A stretch of DNA of 64,000 nt from Liquorilactobacillus nagelii DSM 13675 (GTDB lineage Bacteria; Bacillota; Bacilli; Lactobacillales; Lactobacillaceae), in NCBI RefSeq assembly GCF_019444005.1, contig NZ_CP049304.1, positions 1,054,001 through 1,118,000 of the forward strand. Reading direction: 5' to 3'. This document shows, piece by piece, positions 45,788 to 55,270 of the stretch (the first letter of the stretch is position 1; each line of letters starts with the position of its first letter). A model generated the notes under the pieces. It did no database searches. It was given only the letters and a program-made list of their open reading frames with translations, and was not told where the DNA came from. A program made the position numbers and the translations under genes.

Positions 45788-47074
45788 TTATTTTTCGCTG
45801 CTGGCTTTTTCCGGTAAAATCAAATTCAAAACAATTCCAAAAACAGTTGCTAAAGCGATGCTTGTCAATTGAAACTTACCTAACTGCAAGTAAGTGCCAC
45901 CAATCCCAATGACTAAGATAACTGAAGTAATGACCAAGTTACGTTTCAACTCGTAGTTGACATGATTATCAACTAAAATCCGTAAACCATTAGCCGCAAT
46001 CATTCCAAACAATAAGAAACTAATTCCTCCAATTACCGGTGTTGGTACTGATTGAATCATTGCGCTAATTTTGCCAACAAAACTGAAAATAATTGCAAAT
46101 AAAGCTGCACCACCAAGTACCCAAACACTATGAACCTTCGTCATTGCCAACACCCCAATATTTTCACCATATGAAGTGGTTGGTGGTCCACCAACAAAAC
46201 CAGCAATAATTGATGAAAGTCCATCACCGAATAAAGTCCGATGCAAACCAGGATCCTTAAAAAAGTTGCGTTTAGTTAATTTGTTTAAAACCATGATATG
46301 GCCCATGTGCTCAGTCATGGTTACAAAAGCAATTGGTGCCATTCCAATAATAGCTGCTGGATACCATTTAAAATGATAATTAATAAACATTGCATCAAAT
46401 GCTGGTAGCGAGAACCATTTGGCTGCGGCGACCGTCTGCAAATCAACTATTCCAACAATTACTGCCAAAACATAGCCAGCAATAATTCCTAACAGAACTG
46501 GAATCATGCTCGGGAAACCTTTGAGATACATGTTGAAAATAATCGTAATCAATAAAGTGAAGATTGCAACTGCAAAATACTTCAGATCATAGTGTGAATT
46601 ATGCAACATTGCATCATTAGCTGCAGTTGTTGCTAGTGAAAGACCAATCACGACAATAATCGGTCCGACAACAACCGGTGGCAAAACATGATCAACCCAA
46701 CTTGAACCGAATCGTGAAATAACCAACGAAACAACGATATAAACCAAGCCAGCAGAAATTGCTCCTTGAGCTACCGCTGGATAACCATCAGTTTTCATTA
46801 GTGCCTGCATCGTAACAACAAAAGCGAAGCTAGAGCCTAAGTAAGCAGGTATCTTAGCTTTGGTACACAAAATATAAACTAAAGTTCCAACCCCAGAACT
46901 GAAAAGAGCAATGCTTGGATTAATTCCAATCAATAAAGGAACTAGGACTGTTGCTCCAAACATCGTAAATAAATGCTGAATCGAAAGAACTAGCCAGTGC
47001 AAAAAAGTTGGCCGGTCCATAATATCTAAAACTGCTTCTTCGTTGCGAAATTCTTTTTTGGGTGCTGTTTGCAA
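45788..47074 (-). CDS. uraA: Uracil permease (NCS2 family)
   Basis: Proton-coupled uracil uptake. About 428 residues and 12-14 spans with the NCS2 signature in [19 protein letters not shown] and the substrate helix [17 protein letters not shown] start it at TTG 47074, 7 nt after GAAAGGAAG. The longer open frame to 47191 runs back through the attenuator hairpin at 47101-47126 and cannot be the true start. It lies between pyrR and pyrB with its own PyrR site. Confidence 0.9.
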   Translation of the reverse strand: MQTAPKKEFRNEEAVLDIMDRPTFLHWLVLSIQHLFTMFGATVLVPLLIGINPSIALFSSGVGTLVYILCTKAKIPAYLGSSFAFVVTMQALMKTDGYPAVAQGAISAGLVYIVVSLVISRFGSSWVDHVLPPVVVGPIIVVIGLSLATTAANDAMLHNSHYDLKYFAVAIFTLLITIIFNMYLKGFPSMIPVLLGIIAGYVLAVIVGIVDLQTVAAAKWFSLPAFDAMFINYHFKWYPAAIIGMAPIAFVTMTEHMGHIMVLNKLTKRNFFKDPGLHRTLFGDGLSSIIAGFVGGPPTTSYGENIGVLAMTKVHSVWVLGGAALFAIIFSFVGKISAMIQSVPTPVIGGISFLLFGMIAANGLRILVDNHVNYELKRNLVITSVILVIGIGGTYLQLGKFQLTSIALATVFGIVLNLILPEKASSEK

Positions 47075-47094
47075 AATGTGTCTTCCTTTCTGTA

Positions 47095-47189
47095 CAAAAA
47101 AACCTGAATCAGATTTGATCCAGGTTAGCTTAAGGTCCTTCCACACTGCTAGTGTGAAGATCTTCAACCTTTTTGCTCTCTCTGGAGTC
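47095..47189 (-). promoter_or_regulatory. PyrR-responsive attenuator between pyrR and uraA
   Basis: The RNA begins with a PyrR-loop match (ACTCCAGAGAGAGCA, about 47188-47174) and ends in a terminator, AACCTG/CAGGTT with inner ATCA/TGAT (47126-47101), followed by seven T. High UMP/UTP would favour termination. Confidence 0.8.
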
Positions 47190-47216
47190 AATTAAAATGG
47201 TTGGTACATTATTTTT

Positions 47217-47880
<664 letters not shown>

Positions 47881-47906
47881 AATTTTAAAGGACCTTGATT
47901 GCTTTA

Positions 47907-47935
47907 AATTTACTTGAAATTTTCCTTTTTGTCAA
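47907..47935 (-). promoter_or_regulatory. pyr operon promoter
   Basis: -35 TTGACA (47935-47930), 17-bp spacer, -10 TAAATT (47912-47907). The -10 overlaps the stop codon of the upstream pseudouridine synthase gene. Confidence 0.65.
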
Positions 47936-48818
47936 GCTTTTCTAGCGTTTTTTGAAAAATATCCGGTAATGGGGCTTCAAAAACCATCTCTTGCTGCGTT
48001 CTCGGATGATCAAAGCCCAATTTACCGGCATGCAAAAACTGTCCATTACCTTTTAAAGTCTTAGCTGGTCCATATAATGGATCACCGGCTAATGGATAAC
48101 CTAAATAACGTAAATGAACACGAATTTGATGTGTCCGCCCCGTCTCTAAGGTACATTTAATTAGCGTAAACTGCTGATAACGCTTGATGACTCGATAATG
48201 CGTAATTGCTGGTCGACCGCCAGCAATTACTGCCTGCTTTTTCCGATCACGTAAAGAACGCCCTATCGGTGCATTAATTGTACCTTGATCATTTGCTACT
48301 CGGCCATGAACTAAAGCCGTGTATTCTCGTAAATTTTTTTTGGCTTTCAACTGTTTCGCCAAAGCCTGATGAGCCAAATCATTTTTGGCAACCATCAATA
48401 AACCTGAAGTATCTTTGTCAATTCGATGAACAATACCCGGTCGATAAGTCCCATTAATAGTTGATAGTGGGCAATGGTATAACAGTGCATTGACCAAGGT
48501 ATGATTGGGGTGACCGGGAGCGGGATGAACCACCATGCCTTGTGGCTTATTGACCACTAGCAAGTCTTGATCTTCATAGACAATATCTAAAGGGATATTT
48601 TCCGGCTCCAAACTCAAATGCTGAATTGGTGGTGGAGTTAATAATAGGCAATCACCGGCCTTAACTTGATATTTAACTGTTTTTTGCTGTCCGTTAACTA
48701 ATAAATCACCTGCCACAATTAAATGCTGCAGTTGACTCCGCGAATAATTCGCGAAAAGTTGCGCAGCCGCTTTATCTAGCCGACCAGACTGATCGGTAAT
48801 TTTGACTTGCTCACTCAT
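47910..48818 (-). CDS. RluD-family large-subunit pseudouridine synthase
   Basis: The ~302-residue protein has an N-terminal S4 RNA-binding domain (RLDKAAAQLFANYSRSQLQHLI) and the RluA/RluD catalytic domain with Asp in HRIDKDTSGLLMVAKN, VVHPAPGH and the C-terminal TGRTHQIRVHL. It modifies uridines of 23S rRNA. I use ATG 48818, which overlaps the lspA stop; the frame upstream belongs to lspA. It is the YlyB position (lspA-ylyB-pyr) known from Bacillus and lactobacilli. Confidence 0.93.
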   Translation of the reverse strand: MSEQVKITDQSGRLDKAAAQLFANYSRSQLQHLIVAGDLLVNGQQKTVKYQVKAGDCLLLTPPPIQHLSLEPENIPLDIVYEDQDLLVVNKPQGMVVHPAPGHPNHTLVNALLYHCPLSTINGTYRPGIVHRIDKDTSGLLMVAKNDLAHQALAKQLKAKKNLREYTALVHGRVANDQGTINAPIGRSLRDRKKQAVIAGGRPAITHYRVIKRYQQFTLIKCTLETGRTHQIRVHLRYLGYPLAGDPLYGPAKTLKGNGQFLHAGKLGFDHPRTQQEMVFEAPLPDIFQKTLEKLDKKENFK

Positions 48819-49257
48819 GACGATCATCTCGCAAAATGGCAATCAAAAGAATAACTACCCCAACACTTAAAGCGGCATCAGCCACATTAAAAACTGGAAA
48901 ATTGATAAACTTAAGTTCAAACATATCAACTACATAACCAATTCTCAAACGATCAACGAAGTTACCTAAGGTCCCGCCGATCATTAAACTGATCCCTAAA
49001 GCATAAAGCCAATTACTCCAATTTTTCTTAAACAGATATCCTAGAACTACCAAGGCAGCAATTGTAATTACAAAAAAGAACAGTTGTTGACCAGTTAAGA
49101 TATTCCAAGCCGCTCCATAATTTCGAATATGTGCTAACGCCAGTACATGGCTAATAACATTAACACTAGTGTTAAGTGGAATGTTGTGAGTAACATAAAA
49201 CTTAACCAACTGATCCAGCAAAACAACAGCTGCCATCAACAAAAAATAAATCGGCAT
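48811..49257 (-). CDS. lspA: Lipoprotein signal peptidase (signal peptidase II)
   Basis: A 148-residue, four-span aspartyl protease that removes the signal peptide of prolipoproteins. Catalytic Asp residues sit in GNFVDRLRIGYVVDMF and FNVADAALSVG. Translationally coupled to the pseudouridine synthase (8-bp overlap). A minus-strand TATAAT at 49312-49307 is a likely -10. Confidence 0.95.
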   Translation of the reverse strand: MPIYFLLMAAVVLLDQLVKFYVTHNIPLNTSVNVISHVLALAHIRNYGAAWNILTGQQLFFFVITIAALVVLGYLFKKNWSNWLYALGISLMIGGTLGNFVDRLRIGYVVDMFELKFINFPVFNVADAALSVGVVILLIAILRDDRHE

Positions 49258-49703
49258 TAAACTTGCTCCTAACTTTTCAATTAAAAATAAAAAAACTTAA
49301 TACTTAATTATAACCTATCTTAAATCAAGCATAAACTAAAGATTTTTAATTAGGCCGATTAAATACCAAAAAATATCAGAAACAATGTGAACTTTTGGTA
49401 ACTATCCAACGCAAGTTGTAAAAGTTTTTTACGCTTCATTCCAACAACATTTATCAAAAGTCACGATTTAATTGTCGCTGAAGAATTTATTCTATGAAGC
49501 AATTGTAAAATTAAAGTCCCTGAATGTAGTTGTCTTAGCTGCCAAATTTTGATGGTAAAATAAAGAAGCCTCCCTACTTTGAGCTTAATCCCCCAAGTTT
49601 GGTTTTCTTGGCCTAAGTTTTGAGAGTTAGCTCATTTTGAAGACTTCTTAGCTCCACCAATCTAGTTTGATGAAGACTTGACATACTTTAGAAAATCGTT
49701 TTT
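49258..49703. other. Intergenic region lspA / fhs with a nested hairpin
   Basis: 446 bp without an ORF. It contains three nested stems at 49563-49649: AAGAAG/CTTCTT (49563-49568, 49644-49649), TGAGCT/AGCTCA (49580-49585, 49629-49634) and CCAAG/CTTGG (49593-49597, 49607-49611). On the minus strand a TTTATTTT follows, so it may be a long terminator for fhs or a structured RNA or element relic. Confidence 0.5.
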
Positions 49704-51362
49704 TTAGTATAATCCACTGATTGTCCCATCATCTGCTAAAGCCATTTTGGCCGCTGCGGGAACTTTAGGTAAACCAGGCATTGTCAAAACATTGCCAGTC
49801 AAGGCTACAATAAATCCAGCTCCCAATTTTGGCACCAATTCGCGAACATGAATCGTAAAATCAGTTGGTTCTCCAATCAGTTTGGGGTTGTCTGACAATG
49901 AATATTGGGTTTTAGCCATACATACTGGCAGCTTATCCCAGCCTTGCTGCTTAAACTGACGTAACTGTCGCTTAGCCTTAGCGCTAAATTCAACTCCACG
50001 GCCACCATAAATCTGGGTGACTATTTGCTTGATTTTTTCTTCCAATTCCATTTCAGGCTGATACAGTGGAATGAACTCAGTTTTTTGTGCCGTCAATTTT
50101 AAAACTTGTTCAGCTAATTCAAGTGCTCCAGTGCCACCTTTAGCCCAAACATTAGCAACCGAAGCTGAAGTATTATTCTGCTGGCAGAGTGCTTTTAATT
50201 CAGCCAGTTCTGCTGCTGTATCAGCAGTAAACTGATTAATTGCTACCACGACTGGTACCCCATAACGTTTCATGCTGGCAATGTGTCGTTTCAAATTAGC
50301 AAAACCGGTCTTTAAAGCTGGAATATTTTCGGTAGCTAATTGATCCTTAGCTACACCACCATGCATTTTCAAAGCACGAACTGTCGCCACGATTACAACC
50401 GCATCAGGTGTTTTTCCCAAAACAGGAGCTTTAATATCCATGAATTTTTCAGCACCTAAATCGGCACCGAAACCTGATTCAGTAACCGTATAATCAGCTA
50501 GTCTCAGCGCTGTTTGGGTTGCTAAAACACTATTGCAACCATGGGCTATATTCGCAAATGGACCTCCATGAATAATTGCCGGTGTATGTGCTAAAGTTTG
50601 TACTAAGTTAGGTTTAATCGCATCTTTAAGTAAAAGAGAAATCGCATCTGTAACTTTCAGTTGAGCAACCGTGACTGGTTGTTTATCATAAGTATACCCA
50701 ATAACAATTCGCCCAATTCGCCGTTTTAAATCAGCTAGATTCTCAGCCAAACACAAAATTGCCATCAATTCACTTGCAACAGTAATATCAAAACCATCTT
50801 CACGTGGAACTCCTGAGGTCGGGCTTCCGAGACCGATCACAATATGGCGCAATGCTCGATCATTAATATCCAAGACTCGTTTCCACAAAATTCGCCGTGG
50901 ATCAAGATTCAAGTGATTGCCCTGATAAATATGATTATCAATCAAAGCAGACAAAGTATTGTTAGCTGTCGTTAAGGCATGCATATCGCCAGTAAAATGC
51001 AGATTAATGTCTTCCATTGGAACAACTTGTGAATAACCACCACCCGTTGCTCCGCCTTTCATCCCCATCACTGGTCCTAAAGACGGTTCACGCAAAGCAA
51101 TTGCTGTTTTTTGCTTCAGTTGAGCTAAAGCATCACCTAACCCGACTGTTACGGTCGACTTTCCCTCACCAGCTGGTGTTGGATTAATTGAAGTTACCAA
51201 AACTAATTTTCCAAATGATTTAGCTACTTGGTCAGCATTTAATTTAATTTTAGCTTTATAATCACCGTACTGTTCAATTTGATCAGCAGCTAATCCAAGT
51301 TTAGCTGCGACCTGTGTAATTTTTTCCATCTTGGTCTGCTGTGCAATCTCTATGTCTGTCAC
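49704..51362 (-). CDS. fhs: Formate-tetrahydrofolate ligase
   Basis: ATP-dependent formation of 10-formyl-THF from formate. The 552-residue enzyme shows the P-loop [38 protein letters not shown] and [14 protein letters not shown]. It starts at GTG 51362 with AAGGGGAGG 9 nt upstream. Formate would come from pyruvate formate-lyase. Single gene. Confidence 0.96.
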   Translation of the reverse strand: MTDIEIAQQTKMEKITQVAAKLGLAADQIEQYGDYKAKIKLNADQVAKSFGKLVLVTSINPTPAGEGKSTVTVGLGDALAQLKQKTAIALREPSLGPVMGMKGGATGGGYSQVVPMEDINLHFTGDMHALTTANNTLSALIDNHIYQGNHLNLDPRRILWKRVLDINDRALRHIVIGLGSPTSGVPREDGFDITVASELMAILCLAENLADLKRRIGRIVIGYTYDKQPVTVAQLKVTDAISLLLKDAIKPNLVQTLAHTPAIIHGGPFANIAHGCNSVLATQTALRLADYTVTESGFGADLGAEKFMDIKAPVLGKTPDAVVIVATVRALKMHGGVAKDQLATENIPALKTGFANLKRHIASMKRYGVPVVVAINQFTADTAAELAELKALCQQNNTSASVANVWAKGGTGALELAEQVLKLTAQKTEFIPLYQPEMELEEKIKQIVTQIYGGRGVEFSAKAKRQLRQFKQQGWDKLPVCMAKTQYSLSDNPKLIGEPTDFTIHVRELVPKLGAGFIVALTGNVLTMPGLPKVPAAAKMALADDGTISGLY

Positions 51363-51393
51363 TGATGAAATCCTCCCCTTGGTTGATGACTTC

Positions 51394-51422
51394 AGTATAA
51401 ATTAAAAAACGACAACTGTCAT
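51394..51422 (-). promoter_or_regulatory. fhs promoter
   Basis: -35 ATGACA (51422-51417), 17-bp spacer, -10 TATACT (51399-51394); each box differs from consensus by one base. Confidence 0.65.
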
Positions 51423-51472
51423 TAATTTATCACTAAAAATAGCATTTTAATAATTAAAATCCGGACAATAAA

Positions 51473-51847
51473 TTATTTTTTTAATATATTATACAGATTT
51501 TTCTTACTTTTTGGTGTTAACACTAATTGTTGCTGCCGATATTTAGTATTAAATGACAAACCGTACCATTGTAATTGTAAATCGCTAATCTCGGCCAGCG
51601 TAAACTTTTTGGTATTTTGCGGGATTACAGTATGCAAAATCAACTCTTGAGTAGTAACTTCAACACGCCGAAAGAAGATTTGCAATCCAGCAATCACCAA
51701 AAATAACAAGAAAACTAATACTGTCCAAATTTGAAAAACAGTAATCTCTAACCACAATAAAATACTGATTAGCAAAACGATCAGACTGTAGGACCAACAA
51801 ATAATTGTTGTGGGAAGATCTGGTTGATAAAGAAATCTTTTTTTCAT
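51473..51847 (-). CDS. EbsA-family membrane protein
   Basis: The 124-residue protein has two adjacent N-terminal spans (about 15-55) and a cytoplasmic or external C-terminal domain. The start MKKRFLYQPDLPTTIICWS resembles the EbsA family named from Enterococcus, whose role is poorly known. The neighbours (THUMP methyltransferase, rnpB, gpsB) match the setting in which EbsA is usually found. Assignment is from recall of the N-terminus, so moderate. Confidence 0.6.
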   Translation of the reverse strand: MKKRFLYQPDLPTTIICWSYSLIVLLISILLWLEITVFQIWTVLVFLLFLVIAGLQIFFRRVEVTTQELILHTVIPQNTKKFTLAEISDLQLQWYGLSFNTKYRQQQLVLTPKSKKNLYNILKK

Positions 51848-51940
51848 GCTTAATATTTCACCCGCTTAAACTGGTTATTTTCTTCAGTATAACTGTTCCA
51901 TCAGCGAAAACTCAAATATCAGCTAGTAATTGATTAAAAT

Positions 51941-53083
51941 TTAATCTTTAGGTTGCCTTTTTTTCTTACCCCAATACTGAAATAAGTCCGTTCGCAATGC
52001 ACCATTATATAATTTCCGCCGCTTGTTAGCCCGTTGACCGTAGAAATTTTCAAACAGCAAATCGCTAGTTAAAAAGTATTTATTCCAGGTCGTTAAGGGA
52101 CGAAAAACTTCTCCCATCTGCTGATATAATTGTCGAACCTCACGTTGATCGCTCAATCGTTGCCCATATGGAGGATTGGCTACAATTACCCCCTCAGTTA
52201 ACGTTGTTTTGAAATCCTTAACAGCTTGCTGCTTAAAAGTAATTTTTTTACTCAAGCCAGCCTGCCGCGCATTCAAGCGTGAAATTGTAATCATCTGACC
52301 ATCAATATCCAAACCGGTAATTTCTAATTTGCGATCGTAATCAGCTAAATCAGCCGCTTCTTCACGGATTCGCTGACTTAGCTCTGCGGCAACCCAGGGC
52401 CATGTTTCACAAGTAAAGTTACGTTTAAACCCCGGAGCAATATTGTGTCCGATTAAGGCTGCTTCAATTGGTAAAGTTCCTGAACCACAAACCGGATCGA
52501 TAAATGGTTTTTCTGGATACCAATGAGCTAAGTAGATTAAAGCCGCGGCAAAGTTTTCTTTTAAAGGAGCGGGCCCTTTTTCAATCCGATATCCACGTTT
52601 GAATAAACTGGAACCAGTTGTATCTAAGGTCAATAAGACTTGATCCTTATTAATGGCAACTTCTAAGGGAAAAACCGCTCCAGTTTCTGGCAAATGTCCA
52701 TGTCGATGATAAACTTGAGCTAATTTATCAACCACGGCTTTTTTAACAATTCCTTGGACATCAGGAACGCTATGCAATTGAGACTTTTGTGAACGACCAG
52801 CAACCGGGAAAGCAGCATCCATTGGCAACAACTCATCCCAGGCAACTTGTTTTGTTTCTTCGTATAATTGATCAAACGTTTTAGCCGGAAACTCAGCCAT
52901 CACTATTTTAATTCGATCTGCCGTCCGCAACCACAGATTGGTTTTAAGAACATCTTCAATTGTGCCTTGAAAACGTACTCGACCGTTTTCAACCTGAACT
53001 TGATAACCTAGATGACGCAATTCATTTCCAACAACACTTTCAATTCCGGCCGCACAAGCGGCAATTAAATTAAATTTTTTCAT
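51941..53083 (-). CDS. THUMP-domain class I SAM-dependent RNA methyltransferase (RlmL/YpsC type)
   Basis: The 380-residue protein has an N-terminal THUMP RNA-binding region (about 1-165) and a methyltransferase domain with FIDPVCGSGTLPIEAALIG (SAM site) and the catalytic VANPPYGQRL, specific for N2-guanine methylation. It is the single-domain relative of E. coli RlmL, expected to act on 23S rRNA. Start at ATG 53083 (MKKFNLIAACAAG); the upstream open frame runs through the rnpB terminator and is not coding. Confidence 0.9.
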   Translation of the reverse strand: MKKFNLIAACAAGIESVVGNELRHLGYQVQVENGRVRFQGTIEDVLKTNLWLRTADRIKIVMAEFPAKTFDQLYEETKQVAWDELLPMDAAFPVAGRSQKSQLHSVPDVQGIVKKAVVDKLAQVYHRHGHLPETGAVFPLEVAINKDQVLLTLDTTGSSLFKRGYRIEKGPAPLKENFAAALIYLAHWYPEKPFIDPVCGSGTLPIEAALIGHNIAPGFKRNFTCETWPWVAAELSQRIREEAADLADYDRKLEITGLDIDGQMITISRLNARQAGLSKKITFKQQAVKDFKTTLTEGVIVANPPYGQRLSDQREVRQLYQQMGEVFRPLTTWNKYFLTSDLLFENFYGQRANKRRKLYNGALRTDLFQYWGKKKRQPKD

Positions 53084-53100
53084 TTCTACGCCCCATTTCC

Positions 53101-53138
53101 AAAATAAAAAGGCAAGGAACACTGAGCTCCCTACCTTT
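53101..53138 (-). terminator. rnpB terminator
   Basis: Imperfect ~9-bp stem (53110-53118 / 53129-53137) with wobble pairs, followed by TTTTTATTTT on the minus strand. Confidence 0.7.
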
Positions 53139-53530
53139 CCTGTAAGTTGTAAGCCTCTATAAGCCACGTTCCGTACGTCATCTGATCCAGGAACCAGAAT
53201 CGGTGGTAATCATCTATCTCCAGGCAATTGCCTGCCCCCATGCTTAGTTCATTTCCGACATGAAGCGCCCCTACCATAATTTGGGTTACCTGCTCGTGGG
53301 GTTTACCGCGTTCCATCAGTATTGTTTCCAATACTGCTTCGTCACTGTGGCACTTTTCAAAACTACTCAGGCATAGCCGAAACCTTAGCCCTTTTATTTG
53401 CCGTTACCTAAAAAGGTACCCCGCCTTATTTTTTCAGCGAGCACGATCACTACAAGCATCTCAGCTTGTGCAAGCTTGGACTTTCCTCAGCCTGCTTAAA
53501 GCAGACCGCGATTACCAGAAACCTACAAAA
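53139..53530 (-). ncRNA. rnpB: RNase P RNA, class B
   Basis: On the minus strand the sequence has the universally conserved blocks of RNase P RNA in order: GAGGAAAGTCCAAGCTTGC near the 5' end, GTGCCACAGTGACGAAG, GAACGCGGTAAACCCC with the GAGCAGGTAACCCAAA, GGTAGGGGCGC, AGATAGATGATTACC and CGTGGCTTATAGA near the 3' end. The P1 helix pairs TTGTAGGTTTC (53528-53518) with GAGGCTTACAA (53157-53147). Order and spacing fit the Bacillus-type (class B) form. It is the catalytic subunit of tRNA 5' maturation. Ends are within a few bases. Confidence 0.95.
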
Positions 53531-53547
53531 TATTTTTATTCAATCAT

Positions 53548-53889
53548 CTAAAAATGATTATTTGGCTGATCATCATCATTTAACTGAGCGCCAAAAACGT
53601 GCCGCTCTAAATTTGATAATCGCTTCAGGATATCCATATTAGTTACATTTGAAACTGGCCGACTAGCCTGACCCGTTTTGCTGACTGACAATTGTTTTGT
53701 CAATTCATCAACTTGGCTGACCAAACGATCATTTTCCATCTGCAGCCGTTGAGTCTCTTTGGAATAAGTTTCATAGTCCTTAATGACATCATCCAAAAAC
53801 TCATCAACATCAGCTGGATCATACCCCCGCATCTTTGGACGAAAATGTTTGTCAACGATATCTTTCGGAGTAAAATTTATCTTTTCCAC
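53548..53889 (-). CDS. gpsB: Cell-cycle protein GpsB (DivIVA-like)
   Basis: About 113 residues: a DivIVA-type N-terminal membrane-binding domain ([28 protein letters not shown]), a coiled coil (about 35-70), and a C-terminal helix [14 protein letters not shown] typical of GpsB. It shuttles PBP1 between septum and side wall. Start is GTG 53889 with AGGTG 7 nt upstream. A class A PBP lies nearby (55271-57595), its known partner. Confidence 0.92.
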   Translation of the reverse strand: MEKINFTPKDIVDKHFRPKMRGYDPADVDEFLDDVIKDYETYSKETQRLQMENDRLVSQVDELTKQLSVSKTGQASRPVSNVTNMDILKRLSNLERHVFGAQLNDDDQPNNHF

Positions 53890-53956
53890 AGAAATGCACC
53901 TCATATTCATCTGGAAACTCAACCTGAAACTTTATCTATTATACCAAACTCAGAAA

Positions 53957-54520
53957 TTATTGCAAATCTTTTTCTGTATTTTCAGTTAAATAGTCCTGAC
54001 TGCTGACTTCCAACCAATCCATATCAAGCAAATCTAAATTGTAATCATTGGAATCTTGATACCTTTTTATAGCTTGATAAGCATATTGACTTTTGCCAGG
54101 ATATTGCAAATCGTAGATCATCAATGCTTCATCAGTATGTTTCAACATAAACTGCTGCCAATTACGAAGCTGTTGTGGTGAAGTATACGATTGCTGACTA
54201 ACTTCTCCAACAAAATCCACTTGACTTTTCAATTGGCTTAACTGATCTTGCCTTTCCGGTTTCCAGCGATTGCCAAATTCTTTGTAGGGTAACATCAAAG
54301 CAATCTTTAATGATGGTTCACTTTTTTTTAAAGCTATCCCGGCTTCGGCACCCCACTGTTCAATTCCTGGTTCTCCACCAATTAGCAACCATTCTAAGCC
54401 GTTGTAAATTTTTTCTTGTAATTGCTCTTTAATTAATTCACGCAAAATTTTAATGCGTCGATCAGTTGGTTGAAAAATATTCATTTCATAATTTCGATAA
54501 CCTGTCAACCACAATTTCAT
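53957..54520 (-). CDS. YpsA / DUF1273 (SLOG superfamily) protein
   Basis: The 187-residue protein starts [14 protein letters not shown] and has [18 protein letters not shown], the glycine-rich Rossmann-like nucleotide loop of the SLOG/TIGR00732-related YpsA family. In Bacillus, YpsA lies next to gpsB and recU, as here, and has been tied to cell division. Start at ATG 54520, with GGTAGGTG upstream. Biochemical role unknown; ligand binding (ADP-ribose-like) is a family inference. Confidence 0.85.
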   Translation of the reverse strand: MKLWLTGYRNYEMNIFQPTDRRIKILRELIKEQLQEKIYNGLEWLLIGGEPGIEQWGAEAGIALKKSEPSLKIALMLPYKEFGNRWKPERQDQLSQLKSQVDFVGEVSQQSYTSPQQLRNWQQFMLKHTDEALMIYDLQYPGKSQYAYQAIKRYQDSNDYNLDLLDMDWLEVSSQDYLTENTEKDLQ

Positions 54521-54581
54521 AAAATTCACCTACCAGCCATATTTTAACACGTTATTTATTTTCAAGCTGAAGCGGCGGTTT

Positions 54582-54610
54582 TTGCCAACTTTCTGCCAAG
54601 TTGGTATAAT
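54582..54610 (+). promoter_or_regulatory. recU-pbp1A promoter
   Basis: -35 TTGCCA (54582-54587), 17-bp spacer, -10 TATAAT (54605-54610). Transcription should start near 54617. Confidence 0.75.
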
Positions 54611-54632
54611 AAGTCGAATGGAAGTGAAAAGC

Positions 54633-55256
54633 ATGGTTATTCGTTATCCAAATGGTCAATCCTATCGACCGCCTACCAATTTAAAATACGAAAACAATTC
54701 GCATTCTGCTAAAAATGAACAAATCATTTTCGGTAATCGCGGGATGTCTTTAGAAGATGAATTGAACACTACTAACCAATATTATTTAGACCATCATCAA
54801 GCGGTGATCCATAAAAAACCAGTTCCGATTCAAATTGTTCAAGTCGATTATCCCAGACGTAGTGCTGCTGTTATTAAAGAAGCTTATTTTAAACAAGCAT
54901 CAACAACTGATTATAACGGCGTTTATCAGGGATACTATTTGGATTTTGAAGCCAAGGAAACCCGCAATCACACTTCATTTCCGCTCAGTAATTTTCATCC
55001 CCATCAAATCAAGCACATGCAAGCTTGCACTCAACAAGGAGGCATTTGTTTTACTATTATAAAGTTTTCCTCGACTCAGGAATTGTTTCTCCTGCCAGCC
55101 GCAATTTTATTTAGCTACTGGGAAAAACAAACAACTAAGCGGAAATCAATTCCCAAAAAAGTAATCAGCAGTCAGGGCTTTTCTATTAAATATGGGTACC
55201 AGCCTTTAATCCCTTATTTAACCAAAGTTGATTTGTTGATTGAACAACTGAAATAA
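54633..55256 (+). CDS. recU: Holliday junction resolvase RecU
   Basis: About 207 residues. Nearly the whole RecU pattern is present: [62 protein letters not shown] and [15 protein letters not shown], including the catalytic DxxT / D-x-E-x-K residues. It resolves recombination junctions and helps chromosome segregation. ATG 54633 follows GGAAGTG; an ATG at 54618 is at or just after the transcription start. Upstream in-frame TTG is part of the -35 box. Cotranscribed with pbp1A, 14 bp later. Confidence 0.95.
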   Translation: MVIRYPNGQSYRPPTNLKYENNSHSAKNEQIIFGNRGMSLEDELNTTNQYYLDHHQAVIHKKPVPIQIVQVDYPRRSAAVIKEAYFKQASTTDYNGVYQGYYLDFEAKETRNHTSFPLSNFHPHQIKHMQACTQQGGICFTIIKFSSTQELFLLPAAILFSYWEKQTTKRKSIPKKVISSQGFSIKYGYQPLIPYLTKVDLLIEQLK

Positions 55257-55270
55257 AGAAGGAGTACAGC

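Noticed and set aside
53131..53331. Open reading frame of 66 codons on the minus strand
   Set aside because: It lies inside the RNase P RNA gene and its sequence is explained by conserved rnpB blocks.
54582..54632. Longer N-terminus of RecU from TTG 54582
   Set aside because: These bases are the -35 (TTGCCA) and -10 (TATAAT) of the promoter; RecU homologues begin near MVIRYPNG.
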